This document shows, in pieces, positions 35,621 to 49,900 of a stretch of 64,000 nt of DNA (the first letter of the stretch is position 1; every line of letters begins with the position of its first letter). The position numbers were made by a program, and so were the translations under genes. The notes below the pieces were generated by a model. It saw only the letters and a list, made by a program, of their open reading frames with translations. It made no database searches and was not told where the DNA came from. Source of the stretch: Erythrocercus mccallii (lineage: Eukaryota; Chordata; Aves; Passeriformes; Dicruridae). The stretch covers positions 558,001-622,000 of the forward strand of contig VZRG01000203.1 in NCBI GenBank assembly GCA_013397435.1, in the 5' to 3' direction.

Positions 35621-38600
35621 AATGGTTTAACTTTCTTTGTTTTACTTGTAATTATCACTGTTCTTAAAAGTTCTCTACTGAAACCAGCTGCAATTATGTG
35701 TAAATGTAAAAGTGCATAATCCTAAAAAGATGCATCACTGGGAAAAAAGAAAAAAAAAAGGTAATTTTATTTAAATACTGCTATTGGAACATACTGTTAT
35801 GTGGTAACACTGGAAATTGGCTGTGATTTTGCTGTTACACACTTGTACTGTCAACTCCTCTACATTGTTATTTGATCAAAAACCTTATAAAAATGGGTAT
35901 CATGATATTTATCAGCACTGATATTGAACTATACCGAATCCAAAAAAAACTGGAAGTGTACCGGCCTCATTGGCCTCTTTTGGCCTTCTTAAAATCTGAT
36001 GTATTTGCAATTTCAAAAACACTCTGTACTTTTCAGACTGCACCAAGCAGTATGATCTGAAGCATTTTAACAGAGGCATCAAGATTTACAGCTGTTATCT
36101 TTGCTTTCTCTTTTGACATTGAATGTTTTATATGGCTTTGGAACAGCCTGTCCATATAAAATATTCAGAAATGCTCAAGAGGACATTTAGGGAAAATGCA
36201 CACAGTGTTAATTAATTTTTCAACAATATAAGCAATATAAACGAGTGTATATTTTTATACTCTGTTGAAGAAAGTTGTAGAAATGTCTGTGAAGAAATAG
36301 AAGGTACCAGCTTGAGGTGAGATGTTGTTATTGACAATTCACATCCAATTTCTTGGAACTCTTATGATATTCTCATTGAATTATATCCTTCTTGATGAGT
36401 TTTCTCCTTTCAATGACTGCTGTAATGAAGACTAAGCTGTTTATTCATATAAAGTAGATGATTTGTTAACTAACTGTCCTGTAGACAAAGACAAATCAGT
36501 GTTTTGGCATTAGTAGTTCCAGTGCAAAGCAGGTTTCATCCGACAAGATTTTCATGGTTAGCTGTGTGTTCGGTTCAATGAGACCTTCTTTTAGTAGGAA
36601 AACTCTACTACTGTGTGCTGCATCTTTAATAGAGGTCAATAGAATGGAACTGCAGTAATTTCCATCCTCCTTACACAAATACATGCTCAAAGAAACGTGT
36701 AGGAAAAAGAAAATCTTTATAAGAAGTTAAATACATGCATTTGGTTGCAGTGGCTTTTTGATGATGAACCAGAGGTTCTGATAAGTTTTGAATTTCTAGT
36801 GTTATTTCAAGTCAATGTTTCTAGGTAGATAGAATCAATGACAATTTCAGTCATAGATTTTTTCTATGCTTCCTATTAAAAAAGTTTTGTAATTTTTCAT
36901 TAATGATACTTCAGGGGAGAAGAGAGACTAAACATTTTATTTCATTGCAGTCTCTGCCAGTTGGAGTTATTATAGTTGTTTTATTGTATATTGATTGATA
37001 CCACTGTATTGTTTCCATATTCATTTTTATTTCAGCAATTTAGATGAAAGTAAGTGCCCATTTCTCTCAACATATTGGATTTCCACCAGGATAAAATTTA
37101 TAAGCATTTACCTTTATAAATCTTGATTTTTGAGTTGCAAAATTTTGTTTTGTCTTTTAAGTCCATCCAAAAAGCTGCTTCCTGGCTCATTTTCTCTCTT
37201 TTAGTCCCAGGTGCATTGCTTGTACAACTTGCTTCAAGAGACTGGCACATAGCCAGTACTAGTCTGAGAAAACCTAAAACTTTCATTAGAATGGCATTTA
37301 ATTGACTATAAGTAAAGTCTGCCCAGATAATTTTCTTAATGTTGTTTGTATTTTCATGTTTTGTATTTCAGTATCTTAGCATTTACTCTCTCAGTGCAAT
37401 TTAAATGCATTTTTATTCCTGTGTGGTTTTGACTTGTTTTTAGACTATAATCATCAAAGTGACAAATAACTCGGACCCCTGGTTAGCTTTTGCAATTAAT
37501 AGCCTAACCCTGCAGTCTTTGGGAAATGTCAAGCTGTGCCCTTTCAAACTTTTAATCTTCTGTCCCAAGCCAGCCCTTGTACCCAGCTGATCACCTCAGC
37601 AGCATTGCTTCCAGTTGTGTGTGCATGTTTAGACTGGAGGGGTGCAGAAGGGTTGCTCCATGTCGAGACAGCCTAGAACAGCCCATTTCCCAAATCCAGA
37701 TGGGAATGTCATGCAGACATGACATGCAGCTCTTACTTGTTCCTTCTTTTCTAGTGTGTTGCATAAGTAGAGAAGGTGCATATTACTGGGGAAAGAAGAA
37801 CTTCTAAAGGTACTTCAGGCTACTTTGGGGGCTAAAGAATGCATCCTCTTGGAATATTTTTCCATTGAACTTGATACATACAGCAAGTCAGTTTCATGAT
37901 TTTTAATATGAGATCTCATTTCTATAAGTCTTCAGTCACAGCTTTTTTCCTCCTGTTAAATGGAGTAGCAAATTACTTAAACTATGAATTGTGGAGCCAG
38001 TATGACTTCCATTCTCTTCATCCCTTTTTTTTCCTTACGTGAAGCTTGTCAACATTACTGTTTCCAGCTAGTTTATATGCTGGTAGCTGAGATGATCTCC
38101 TGTGAGACAGCATCTAACATAAGAAATAATGGAAGGCTTAGAAATATGTACTCTGAAATTCAACAACATAGCTGTGTGAAACAATCCTTATCAAAGACCT
38201 GTTATGGGTTGCATTAAATACTTTTAAATAGTATCTCTAAAAATACATACTCTTAATTGCAAACTCTTTGCCTCTTTCTCCTTCCAGATTGATTTTCTTT
38301 AAGAAGCAACATTTACTAGCCCTGAGAGGATTTTTTATAATTAAGCAAGGAATTTTGCTTAATATTTTTTCCTTGCAACACTTGCATTTCACACAAACTT
38401 CATCCATCTTGATCAGCCTTGATTTCTGAGTTTCTGTAGAATTTGCATTTTTACACTGATTACTTGCAATACAGTGGATGTAAAGCCCTGCAATAAAGCA
38501 GCAATAATACAAGCAGCAGTACCTAGCACTGCATAAATAATATGCCTTTCTGCACATATTTTTAATGGTATAATGAGTATATTAATCACCAGGAAGGCCA

Positions 38601-41600
38601 GGCATTCCAAATAACTGTCTTAGCATGTCTTATATTTCTATGTTATTTTGCTAATTTTAGCCAGCTTTTGATACTTATATTTAGTTCTTACTGACAGTGT
38701 CTGCGCTTGCAGATCAAAGCAGATGAATTGGCTTATTCACTTTTTAGAAAAAGTATTAATTCACACTGCTTATTGATTAAAAGAGTTTAAAAAGGAAATC
38801 TTTCTGAAATGGTGAGAGAGATACTTTTAATGAGGACAGCTCATACAGGAAAACAGCAGGCTTATATCCATGTGGCTTTTGAGATATTCTTGTTATGGAT
38901 TTTGAATAGAAAGGACTGTGCAGAAGAAGCAAAACCCCAAACATCAGTAACATGCACATAGGCAGTTTGCAAATGGTAATACTAGTCCCAAGGAGAGTAT
39001 TGTAATATACCACCTCTATGTTTCAGGTTCACATTACCCTTTAAATAGTTAAAATTACAGAATATCTTCACAAACAAGATGCCCAGGGAATTCACTGGCC
39101 CCATTTACTTGTGAATACACTCCTCTTTTTGGGGTTAATCTTTTTGAGATGCTGAAGTAGCTGTTCATGAAGTCACCTGCATTGTTTAATGTTTCCAAAT
39201 CTTTGCCAAGTAGTTTGTGAAACTGTAGGAAGAAAAAAAAAGCCCAAATTCCCACTTTTTTCTGTTTCTCCTCCTTTTCCCCCACCACCCCTTCTTTTGT
39301 AGTCCTTTTGTTCTCGTACATTATTGCTGCTGTTTGTGGCTCTGCCTTGCCTGGCTTCTCCAGATGACAGCTCTCTACAGTCCACTTTTTCCTCCTTGCT
39401 CTTTTGTTCTGCTTTATGTTACTGTGTTTTTATTTGGATATGCACCCTACTGTGTCCCAACTGATAGCAAGAAAAATCACAACCCCATTCCTGCCTCTCC
39501 TCTAAGCTCTGCTGTATTATCTATGAGGTTCCCTGTGCTTTGTGTCACTGCAGTCCATCCTTCCTGTTTCTTTCCCACTTTAGTAACTTCTAATCCTTTC
39601 AGCTTTTACTTTGGCTCTCATTTTCTCTAAATCTTTCTGGAACTCTTATCTTTTGCCTTTCAAGAACTTCTCTCAGATGTTTGTCCCAGAGAGCACATGC
39701 TTCTAGTTTGAGATGTGGATGAGTATTATACTCCCTGAAAGAATAAAAACCAGCATTTCCTCTCTCACCAGTGTATATATTGATTTTGCCGTTAGTCTGT
39801 AGTGAAATTATGTATTTAATTGACAGAGATGGTTATCTGTTATCTCCCAGGTATCTTCCTCTGCCTCCTTTTGGGTTGCAGGCCAGGACATGGTGTTCCC
39901 ATGAGTTTCCTGGAGCACAGCAAGGGCTGGCTTGCTTTGCCAGCCTTGCAGTCTGGCAGGTACAGAATTGCAGCAAGATTGGGTAGAGATTCCTTGCCAG
40001 ACCACTGGGCTGCATTTGTATTTCAGTATGGGAAATGCTGAGACCCAAGCTCAGACACAGCCTTTTAGAGAAATTGTTACAATCCAGAGCTGAGGAATAG
40101 GTGAAGTAAAGAGAATTCTTTGTTAATAGAAGGTTGGGAGCAATTTGACTTGACAAGTTTATGGAATGGGTTGATGGAATGAACCTTGCCTAGAGGCCGG
40201 GGAAAATGGCTTGGATTCAAGTTCCATAAAATACAAATTTAAGCAAAGTCACCAGATAGATTTGGCAGAATCATCATGCTGGAGGAGCTTGGAGAATTTA
40301 ATGGTTATAAGATCATTGAAAAGCTCAGCAGTATCTTGGAAGGGTACAGCCTGTCTTAGGGAGTGTATGTGAGAGAGATGTGGGAGGGACGGGAGCACAG
40401 GACTAAACAGGACAAGGAAAAACAGGGAGAAAGTCAGTGTTACCAGTGTGTATGGTTTTACCACATGTTGATTTTAAGTCTTGAAGCTTACTTTAATTTG
40501 TAATGGCAACTATTTAATTTTGTTGGTTGCATGCAGAGACTTTAAACCCTGAGTCTAAATTGATGCAGCACAAGGAAAATGCAAAATTATCACCATATCT
40601 GCCTATAATTTAAGACAGATCTGACTTGCAGCAACATCCCACCTGAGGTGCATGGAAAAGATGTTGCTTTTGGAGCTGAGATGCCTGTATGCGTGCTCCA
40701 GATGATTGTGGGTCATTTGCTAATGGTGTTTTTCCCTAGCACAGCAATGAGCTAAGAGACGAGGGAAAAGAGTTATTTTATAGAGTCTTGCATTTATACT
40801 GTTTAAACGTAATTTGCTAGAATGCCTCTATGAGCTGTAATTTTATAGTGTTTAAAGAAGATGAATGGAGCTGGTGTAGTATTCCTGAGGGTAAACACCA
40901 GTGACTGGAGTTTACTGAACATGTGACTAGAAATTTTAATTTTAGGAACAAAGAGTTCCCCCATTTCATATACACACCAGGCCTTTGAGTACAGATCCTT
41001 TTTTTCATTTGTCACTGACAGGCTGTGATTTATTTCCTCATGGGTGTAAAGTCATGGGTTGCGTTTGCTGCACTGCAGAAGGCTCTGGAGGGAAAACAGA
41101 ATCAAATGGAGAAGTATACTTGAATTCTCCTATCTTGATCCCAAGTCTTCTCTGAGTTGCTTTTCTCTGATTGTCATTCTGCCAATAAACTGAGTTGATG
41201 TTAAAAGGTGATTAACTAATTTTCATCCTCTTCTGTGTGGCTGAGGAAAAAATAAATACAAGAAGTTTGCAGAGGAATAGCAGATTGGAAGACAATGGGG
41301 AACTTGATCATCTGGCAGAGTGCTTTGGGAAGCTTCCACTTTTTATGTTTTACTTTACTTTTTTTACTTTACCACTTATTTGTATGTACAGTGCCTGTGA
41401 TTTTACCATTCCATTAAACTTTGATAGATTTCTTTGCAGAGGTGGTTTTAAAGAATACAACCCTAGTGCATTGCAAGTGTGGGTTTAGGAGGCATGAGGT
41501 GTTGCCCTTCCTCACCTAAATAAAATTAATTGGTGTAATTGCTCTGTATTTATGAAGCAGCGCTAGGAATATTGCTTCATCCTAGATTGGAGGAATATTT

Positions 41601-42898
41601 GGGGAGATGAGAGTTGGAATGGGAGAATTTTCCTTTCTAAGAGTAAAGGATGGAAGCTGGCTTATTTACAGTGCAGCTGTGGCTGTTCCAGCACAGGTGG
41701 CTGCAAAATCTCTTAATCCAGATACAGACAGGTAAATATATATTTTCCTGGCATTACCCATGAAAACAAAATGAGAAAAAAAAAAAGTAATTAAACCAAG
41801 CCTAAATAGTATTTTGTGGCTAATTAGAGCTGCTGCTCTTGGTAAGTATATGAAAACCTATCAAAAACTAGACTTGGCACATCTTGTGAAGATTCACAGA
41901 GCATGTATCTCTACCCTACTAATATGGAACATGGTTTATTTGGCATTGCAGGGCCAAATTCTACCCTAATTTATGGCCATGCTCTTCCAGGAGACATTAT
42001 CAGTTCAGCTTTTTGTTGCAGAAAATTTCATCCGTGGTGAATTTGAAAAGCAACGGCAGGTTAAAATCAATCTTCTCAATGCACCTGTGCTTACACAGGT
42101 TACTGACTGATTTTCACTGTAATTTTTATTCTCATTGCTAGCATGAGAGTTCTTTGGATAGATGTGAGCTAATTACAACCAAGGTAGAACTGAATTTTTT
42201 AACTGCTTATGACTGCTTGGTCAGCCAATGCCTAACACTGTATCCAACCAGATTTTCAAGGGGTTATTCCACTCCATGTGAAGGGTCTTAGCAGTCATCA
42301 TATGACTGTATGCTATAACTCCTACCTTTAACATACACAACTACACAGTCCTCTCCTTCTGCCTTTGCACATTCTAGTATTTGTGAAAACAGAACATGCC
42401 TTCTAATTTTTTTTCAGGTGACCTTGACTTTAGGCAGGTTTCTTTGTATACAGTAACAGGGCTCAAGTGAAGAATGAAATAAATCCATAACTGGTGCATT
42501 GTCATAAATGGGGAAAAGTGTTATTTGTATATTTTTGTAAATATGTAACATTTAATGGCAGTTTTGTAGTGATGTGCTGTTTTTGAGAAGAAGAAACAAA
42601 TATATGTTTGAATATGCTTGACGTAACACTTAACTGTGATTCAATTGCACAAGTAATAGCTTAACGAAAAAGTCTTGTGCAATATGTAGTGCATACACAT
42701 AAACAAGTATCTGTTAGCGATCCACAAGCAAGTTTTGACAACTTTTAACAATGGTGATGAACTGTGCAGTACAGATTATCACGGTCTCTTTCAGCTTCCA
42801 CACATGTAGCAGGCAAACTACTGTATACGTACCTGTGTACTCCACTGCATCCAAAGGTATGCATTTGTCCTGAGAACCTGCACTCCAGGTTTTTCTTT

Positions 42899-42904
42899 AA
42901 TAAA
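42899..42904 (+). terminator. Candidate polyadenylation signal of an unidentified + strand transcript
   Basis: AATAAA followed 19-30 bases later by ggctgctttgtttttc, a good downstream element. The preceding 500 bases are AT-rich with typical 3'UTR texture, for example tatttttgtaaatatg. It could be a distal SORCS2 end, 10.4 kb after the stop, or an unknown non-coding RNA. Confidence 0.35.
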
Positions 42905-43009
42905 ATTTGGTTCTAAACTACGGGCTGCTTTGTTTTTCTTTTAAAGCTTTTCATGGGGTTTGTGGAGGAGAAACGGTTTAACCAGTCTCCAGAGTTTGTG
43001 TGTCTGTAT

Positions 43010-43336
43010 TTAGCAGCAAACTACTCAACTCAGCAACACTGAGCTCAAAGACTGCAGCAAAGCTTCAGCCTCCTCCCCTTTAGCCTCTCCACTTCATACT
43101 CCTACACTGCAGCTCGTCCATTCCTAGGGAGAACGGGAAAAGTCCTTCTCCTTTTCCCTGGGAGTCGAGTTGCCGCAGTGTAACTGGTGGAGGGTGACAT
43201 CCTGTGGTGAGACGGAAGCCATGCAGCTGCTGTTCTAGAAGTCACTGAATCAAAGGCTCGGTATTTGTCTAGCTAAAGAACTCCGAAGGTGTCAGCCTTG
43301 ATCTCCCTAGGATAGAGCGCCATCAACAGAACAAAG
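43010..43336 (+). other. Exon-like, GC-richer segment with strong donor
   Basis: About 330 bases of higher GC end at ACAAAG|gtatgt, a near-ideal splice donor on the plus strand. An ATG at about 43221 opens only five codons. This resembles a non-coding first exon, or a conserved regulatory block, in otherwise AT-rich intergenic DNA. No promoter motif is seen. Confidence 0.25.
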
Positions 43337-46300
43337 GTATGTGTGTGCTGCCCTTTCCCATGCCTTTAGTCCAATCTCTTTTCTTTTTATTAATTGCCCT
43401 TCCTTTACCCCCCTCTTTTCCTAAGGGGTTGCCTGTGCTGTAGAAGCTGCATTCTCTTTGCAAAACTGAGGGATGTGCAAGTCAAAATTAGCACTTAAGC
43501 TGGATGTAGCTGTGTGCAAGGATCAGGCCCTGACTCAAAATAAAACTGAGCTACAAACTGTATTCAATCATGTACAAAGCCAGAAAAACCAAAAATAGAA
43601 TTATGACCATTGGACATGCCCAGCTACTATATATGATATTTATTTCACTCTGCCTACAGTCTTTGGAAATGAAATGCAAAATTATATAGTGTACTTCTAT
43701 AAAGTCTCGGCCTTAATATCCTAAAGATTTTCTCCTGGGAAGTGCTCTCTCTCTTTGCGAAGGTCACTGAAGTGCTAAAGTCAGAATATGCCTTGCATCC
43801 CTACATACTGGACATTCCTTCCTGCTTCAAAGTTTAGAGATGAGCTGCTTTTGGTGTAGCTCATATTTCAGGCTGGAATAGAGTTTATGGTTTGCTGAGA
43901 GGTGGTTGCTGCTGTGTAGCTTGATGCTTTCCCATGGAAAGTATGACACAGGTACAATAAAAACCCGATGGTTCTTTTCACTGCCTGTTGCCCACAATAG
44001 GGAAGAACAGAGGTGTTGCTAAGTGCTGTGGTTGTGGATGTGCAATGTGAAGTCTTATTAAACCTCATACTGGGATAAAACAGCAACAGGAATAATTATC
44101 TACTGATTTTTTAATTAGCTATACAAATGTTATAGACTGCAGTGCAGTTTTAATAGGGCCACAAATGGATTCTTTATTCAGAGAGTGGCTACATTTTGAG
44201 AATCTAAAGATCAATAATTAAAAGGAAAAATAATTCAGACAAGCTTAAACTGAATTTTCTCCATCTGCCCTAGTTCAGCACTTTGTCATGGTGCCTGCTG
44301 AAGGAGCTGGCAGCTGGAGGATTTCTGTGGTGCAGGCAGTCTGACCCCTGTGGTACACCATGCTAAATGTGAGGCTGGGTGCAGGAATGAAGCTTGAGGA
44401 ATCCCCTACTTGGGTAGCTCAGCTAGGAAACATTGCAATTTGTCATTTGATGTTGTCTAGTCCTATATTGTGGCTAGCTGAAGCTTTAAACTGCAGTTCA
44501 TCTCTCCAAAAGCAGACTCAAGTCAAATTTGAATTCAATCTCAGATGACATCTCATTTTCCAAATTTGGTGCTCTGATATAAATAAAAGCAAAACTCAAA
44601 TTCTAAATTCTCTTATTTTTAATGAAGTTCCAATAGTTCTTTCCAAGGAAAGCTCCTGATTTGGAAGGTCAGGAGTGAAAACAGACACAGACAAGCTGTT
44701 CCCATAAATGAGACACCAAATAAAATTTGCTAATACTTAAACAGAAGGGCTACTTTACTTCTGAAACTGATTTCCATGGAAAGAAAAGAATAATTGCTTC
44801 ACTTGTTCCCTTTGCTGTCATCATCAAAGTCATATTAATTGCTATACTATTTTGAAGCTTAACTGGTTTCAACATCATCATAAGTCATGCCTCTATAATA
44901 AAACTTCTGAGGCATAAACAACAGCCAATATTTTTTCCATTTTCCATTAAGACATTAATTTCTTTTCAATTTTTTTTTCTTTTTGTGATTTATGTCTTGA
45001 AATGCGTTTTGCTTTCTTATGGATCCAGCTGCTGTGGAGAAATGTTACTGTACTCTGACTCTCATGGTTTTCAAAAGCTGAAGCAAAATACTACAAATGC
45101 TGCATAATGTATTTTGAAAGTGATAAAAGAATCCATTCTTGCCATTACAGCACCATACCAAAAGCTGATCTAAAAAAAATTCAAAATCAGCAGTACATGC
45201 CAAAAAACAGCTTAAAAAAGTAAAAATTCTAAGGAATAATTTAGTGAAAGCAATTAACTGTCTATTTAAAAATTAGTAATTAAACCAGGAATTAAGATTA
45301 TGTTCATCTCAGGACCATGTAGCTGTAACTCTATTGGTTCCACAAAATCTAAAAATATTCTCTAGTAATCAGACTACTGACAAGGAATACCCTTGATAAG
45401 ATTTAACTTTTTGTTATCTAATAAATTTTGAAGGAATAATTTTGCATTGTCTTGATCTTAAAAGATGGATGCTTGCTTTAGAAGGCAAATTGAAAAGAAT
45501 ATGGTATACTGCTTTATAGAAGGGAATGTTTTTGTAACCACTGGTGTGAAAAAAAACAGTTTTTCTGTGAAAGAAAACAGCTTTATTTATCAGTAGCAAT
45601 ATGTCAGGGGAGGAGGGGAAAGCACACAAGGACACTTAAACAGAACACACTTCCAGCCTACAGCCTCCCAGGAGCTGGACTTTTCTGCTTTAAAGCAGGG
45701 AGCTTTGTGTTTGTAAGCTTTAAGTAATTACTTTCTGCCACAAATTTGGTTTATTGTTTATGGACCCATATAAGCTTTTAGCATCAATAAAATTCTGTGA
45801 CAAGTTCTGTAGCTGAACTGGGCAGTTGTTTTGAACCCAATCATTAATTTTGGTACCCTCAGTGCTTGTACTGTTAGTGGCAGGGACTGCTTTGTTTCCC
45901 CATTTTTATACCTGTTAACACAGTCCCCTCATCAAGATTTTTTTTCACACTGGAATGACCTTATCTTTGTTTTTCCCTTGAACTTCATTGTAATAGGACT
46001 AGGATTTTTCCTTGTCTGGAAGGATTGCTGTGTCCCTTGATCTATCACCCACAGAGTTTATCTATTTATGGCAGTCAGTGCCCAGACTTTGGATAATGTT
46101 GTATTAGTCCAAAACCAGATGATTGAGACACCAATAATGCAGGTGTTCTGGGGTTTTTTGCCATTTGCTTCTGCAAGTTTTGTGAATCAGACAGAGCCTA
46201 AAGATACTTGCTGCATTTTAGACAGGATTATGGCAGATTTGTTTTTTATTTTCCCTGTTGTGTTTTTAGGTTAGTTTTTGTTTGTTTTCATTTATTTTTT

Positions 46301-46969
46301 CTTTGTTGTTATTATGCAGTACATGGACCTACCTATTATAACTCAATTATGATCTAGGAGGCTGTAAATGCAGAAAAGAAACCAATTAACTACTTCAGAA
46401 TATTGCTTCCCTCAGCTTGGAAAATGAAATGTATAGTCTACTTAAGCTTTCTACTTTATAAATTTGGTAATAATTGTGGTGTAACAGGAGCAAAATCTAA
46501 GAAAAGCAGCAAGGAGTAATTACAGCTTAACACTTCTCAATCTCATCTGTCAGTCATCTATAAGAAATTGCTACATTCATCTTTAAGTAGCCTGATAATC
46601 AGCTCAGTTTAATTTTAATCCACTTTCATTTCTTAGAGGTAATTTTTAATGTTTTATATATTGCATAATTTATTAGTGGAGTTGATGTCTAAGCAAACTG
46701 GAGCAGATGCAACAGGGAAGCAGAAAGTGCTGCTGTGAGCTCTAAAAACACCAAAGAGAGTCCTTAGGCTGCATTCAAGTTGCAGTTAAGTGGGGATACA
46801 ACTGATACCAAGAAATGCTCATGACAATGTCCAAACATTTTTCAGCTGACTGGCACAGGAGAATGGTTCTCAGCTGAGGCTGACTATTGTGGGAGACCTG
46901 CTGAGGTGCCACCTTAGCACCTCAAGGTGCTTCTTGTACTGACAAACAGCAAGAAACAACAATGCAAAT

Positions 46970-49900
46970 CCTTCTTTTGACAGGTAACTTTATTAATAAT
47001 GGTCTCGGATCTGTCGCACCTACCAGGTGCCAGTCTTTTTTCACACTTCGCAAGACTTTCTGAAGAATAAACTAGAAAGGCATAAAGTTAGTTGAAGCTA
47101 CTAAGACACACATTTGAAGGTAGGTCTATTTTGGACTTTTGTTTTTGTTTTTAACAGAAGTGTCCATGAACATGTGTCAAAAAATTTAAATACACTGAGA
47201 AATACAGTAGAAAGGCTATATTTACAGTCAATTATAATGGGCACTGCCAACATATCCAATAACAAAAATAAAACAAAACCTTTTTTTTCATGTTTCTATC
47301 ATGCTTTTTTCACTGAGTTTTTTTTTAAATATGATTTTGTTTTTTAAAAAATACAATAAGGAAATAATTACATTCTTAATACGAGAACATTATTATACAA
47401 CATACACCCTGGGCCAATTGATTTGAAAGTGTCTAACAAAACTTGATACTAAATTAATATTCTCTATTTGAAAAATCAAATTGCCACAATCATCTCATTA
47501 AAAAAACACCCCTGATCCCCCAAAGTTATGAGCTGGGTTTTTTTATTAAAAAAGCATCACCCATTTAAACAAACAAACAAACAGTTTAAAAAAAAAGAAC
47601 CTGGTACAGTAACAGGCATTTGGTGAGGAAGTGTTAAGTATAACATTTTCATAGAAGAGACAGAAATGGTTCAAAATACAAGAGTTTTCCTTTAAAACAA
47701 AAGTCATGCAGCTCCATGGCTGAGTTTGCCTGGTGATCCTGAAATCTAAAAATGATGAAAATACAATCTCTGTTGCGCTTTAATAAAAAATTGTGCAGCA
47801 ATAGTGCTATTCAAGGCAACAGAGTACATTTCACAGCACTAAGAGTGGTCTGTAGAGAGGTTACTTCCCAAGCTTTTTGGTTTTCTTCCTTTCAAAACCT
47901 TGGCTGTTATATAGAATAGACTGAAGTGGTGGTGGCTTTGAGGAGTATTTGCTGGAGGAAGAGTGAAAGATGTTTAGTTTAGGTGGCAGTCCCTGTGCAG
48001 CAGGCACTATAGGGGCCCAGGGTGCTGCTATAGGTGCTGAGGGGGACCTGCATCTACAGCAGAACTGAAGGAAGGCTGCACCACACAATTTCTGTTTGCA
48101 TGGGCACAGATTTACACACATCTACCTCAGGCATAGATTAAAACCTGTCCTTGCCAAGGAATTTTTTTTCTTTTTTTTTTACCATGGGATAAGGGAGTGG
48201 AAAGAGGCAATGCCAATATTGGGTAAACAAGATAAGTGATCTGGCTTTTGACTACTCTGCATTACTTGATGCGGGACCACTTCTTAATGGCAACTGTTAC
48301 ATCATTGCTAACATTGACTAGAAGCCTAATTTGCATTATAAATATGTACAGATATAAATTAAATATTTATTGAAATATACAAATAAATAACTTAATTTGA
48401 AATAAAAAGCCTAAATGAACTTACTTTTGCTTCAAATTTGTTTCTGCTATTATTTATGGGAATTTGATGGTGTTTAGCGTAGTCATACAGTAAAGAATGT
48501 GCCCTGTAGTTAGGGAGTTAATAAGTGACCTAAACTAATATTAAAAAATTGTGTTTTCAATGAAAACCACACTGGCACTTGCTTTCCTACTGTATCTGCA
48601 TTCCTGAGGCACTTTGTACCAAGTACAGCCACAAGAAGCAAAGAGCCTTTTCTCGTGCTGGGCCCCATTTCTACACTGCTAAGGTCAGTGGGATCCCTGG
48701 CCCTAAATGCATTTGGGAACAGGACACAGCCCTGTCTCCTGTCATCTGTCAGGTCTTTTTAATAGCTCTGTGCCTTCAAATCCCACAAGCTCCTGCAGGA
48801 GGTCCTCTGGCATCCAGCTCTGCTGAGAATCCCAGTGTATCCTCCAGGAGTTGCACACACCCATTCCTAAAGGTATGAGATAATCTGCAGGCTTGGCCAT
48901 AAAAGGATGTGATCCTTGATAAATGCTGTCTTGCCAACTTCTGTGATTTTAATTGCAGTCTTAACTAATTATCAAGACTCCAGCCCTTATATCTGTGATT
49001 AAAATACTATTCATATTTTGAGGTAATTTTTTAAATTAATTTTCTACTCCTCACAGTTGAGGAGGAAAAAAATCTTGAGAGTATGACTGAAAGCTCTCCA
49101 AAGGCTTAGAAAAAAACAAAAGAGAAAAATTTAAAAGTAGCTATCTTATTATACATTCTCCCCCCAACCCCCTTCTGATTTTTTAAAACTAATTTTGAGA
49201 TTTTGAAGGGCTTCAGTGGCAATTTACTGCACGTAATTTCTTGGGAATGACATAAATGGAGACAAGAAAAACAGATTTTTGTAATTTTACAGACTAAAAT
49301 GCAAGATGCTCTTTCCTAGTAAACAGAAATGGACTCCTGTTTGAGAAAATCCCCAATTATTTGTTCAACTGTTTATAAAAGAGTCAAAAATTATCACCTT
49401 TTCAGTCCATCTTCCTCAAAAATAATAGCTGAGGTCAGAAAAGACAAAGGTAACTAAGTACAGCAGTGTTCTATACCTCAAGTTTAACAATACTATTTTA
49501 TAAAAAACAAAACAAGACTGACTGCATAAGTTAGTCTGAGTTGCCATTATCTGTCAAGGACTACTTTCAATTGGTTTCTTTTTCTTCTTCAAAATGTATA
49601 GAAAAGAAGCAGTATCTAAAAATACTTGTTTGCCTTCTAAAAAAATCAGGAACAAGTCATAGTTCAAGAACATGACCTTTGAAAATGACTGGTGCTTCAG
49701 AACAGCAATAAAGAGAATGTACAAAATGCATCTGTCTCGAAGTTTGGCAGCTTTTTATCTCCCAATGACAAAAGCATCTGTCTAAAAAGTATCCAAAAAA
49801 CGCTTCAGCAATGAGTCGTTGTCATGCCACAGAGGGCACTGGCCCTGCAGAGCTCCTGGGCCGAGCAGGCACTGCTGCTTCTGTGAGCACATTTCTTCAG

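Larger units (their letters stand above)
34701..46969. other. Intergenic region between converging SORCS2 and AFAP1
   Basis: No coding exon of a known family is recognised on either strand. Contents: the MIR-like SINE at 35407-35620, a 3'UTR-like AT-rich stretch with AATAAA at 42899, and a GC-richer exon-like segment ending in a strong donor at 43336. The remainder is AT-rich single-copy sequence with scattered accidental short ORFs. Confidence 0.6.

Noticed and set aside
47861..48121. 86-codon minus-strand ORF in the AFAP1 3'UTR
   Set aside because: It is on the transcript strand but 2.3 kb after the stop, with no recognisable domain and low-complexity proline stretches.
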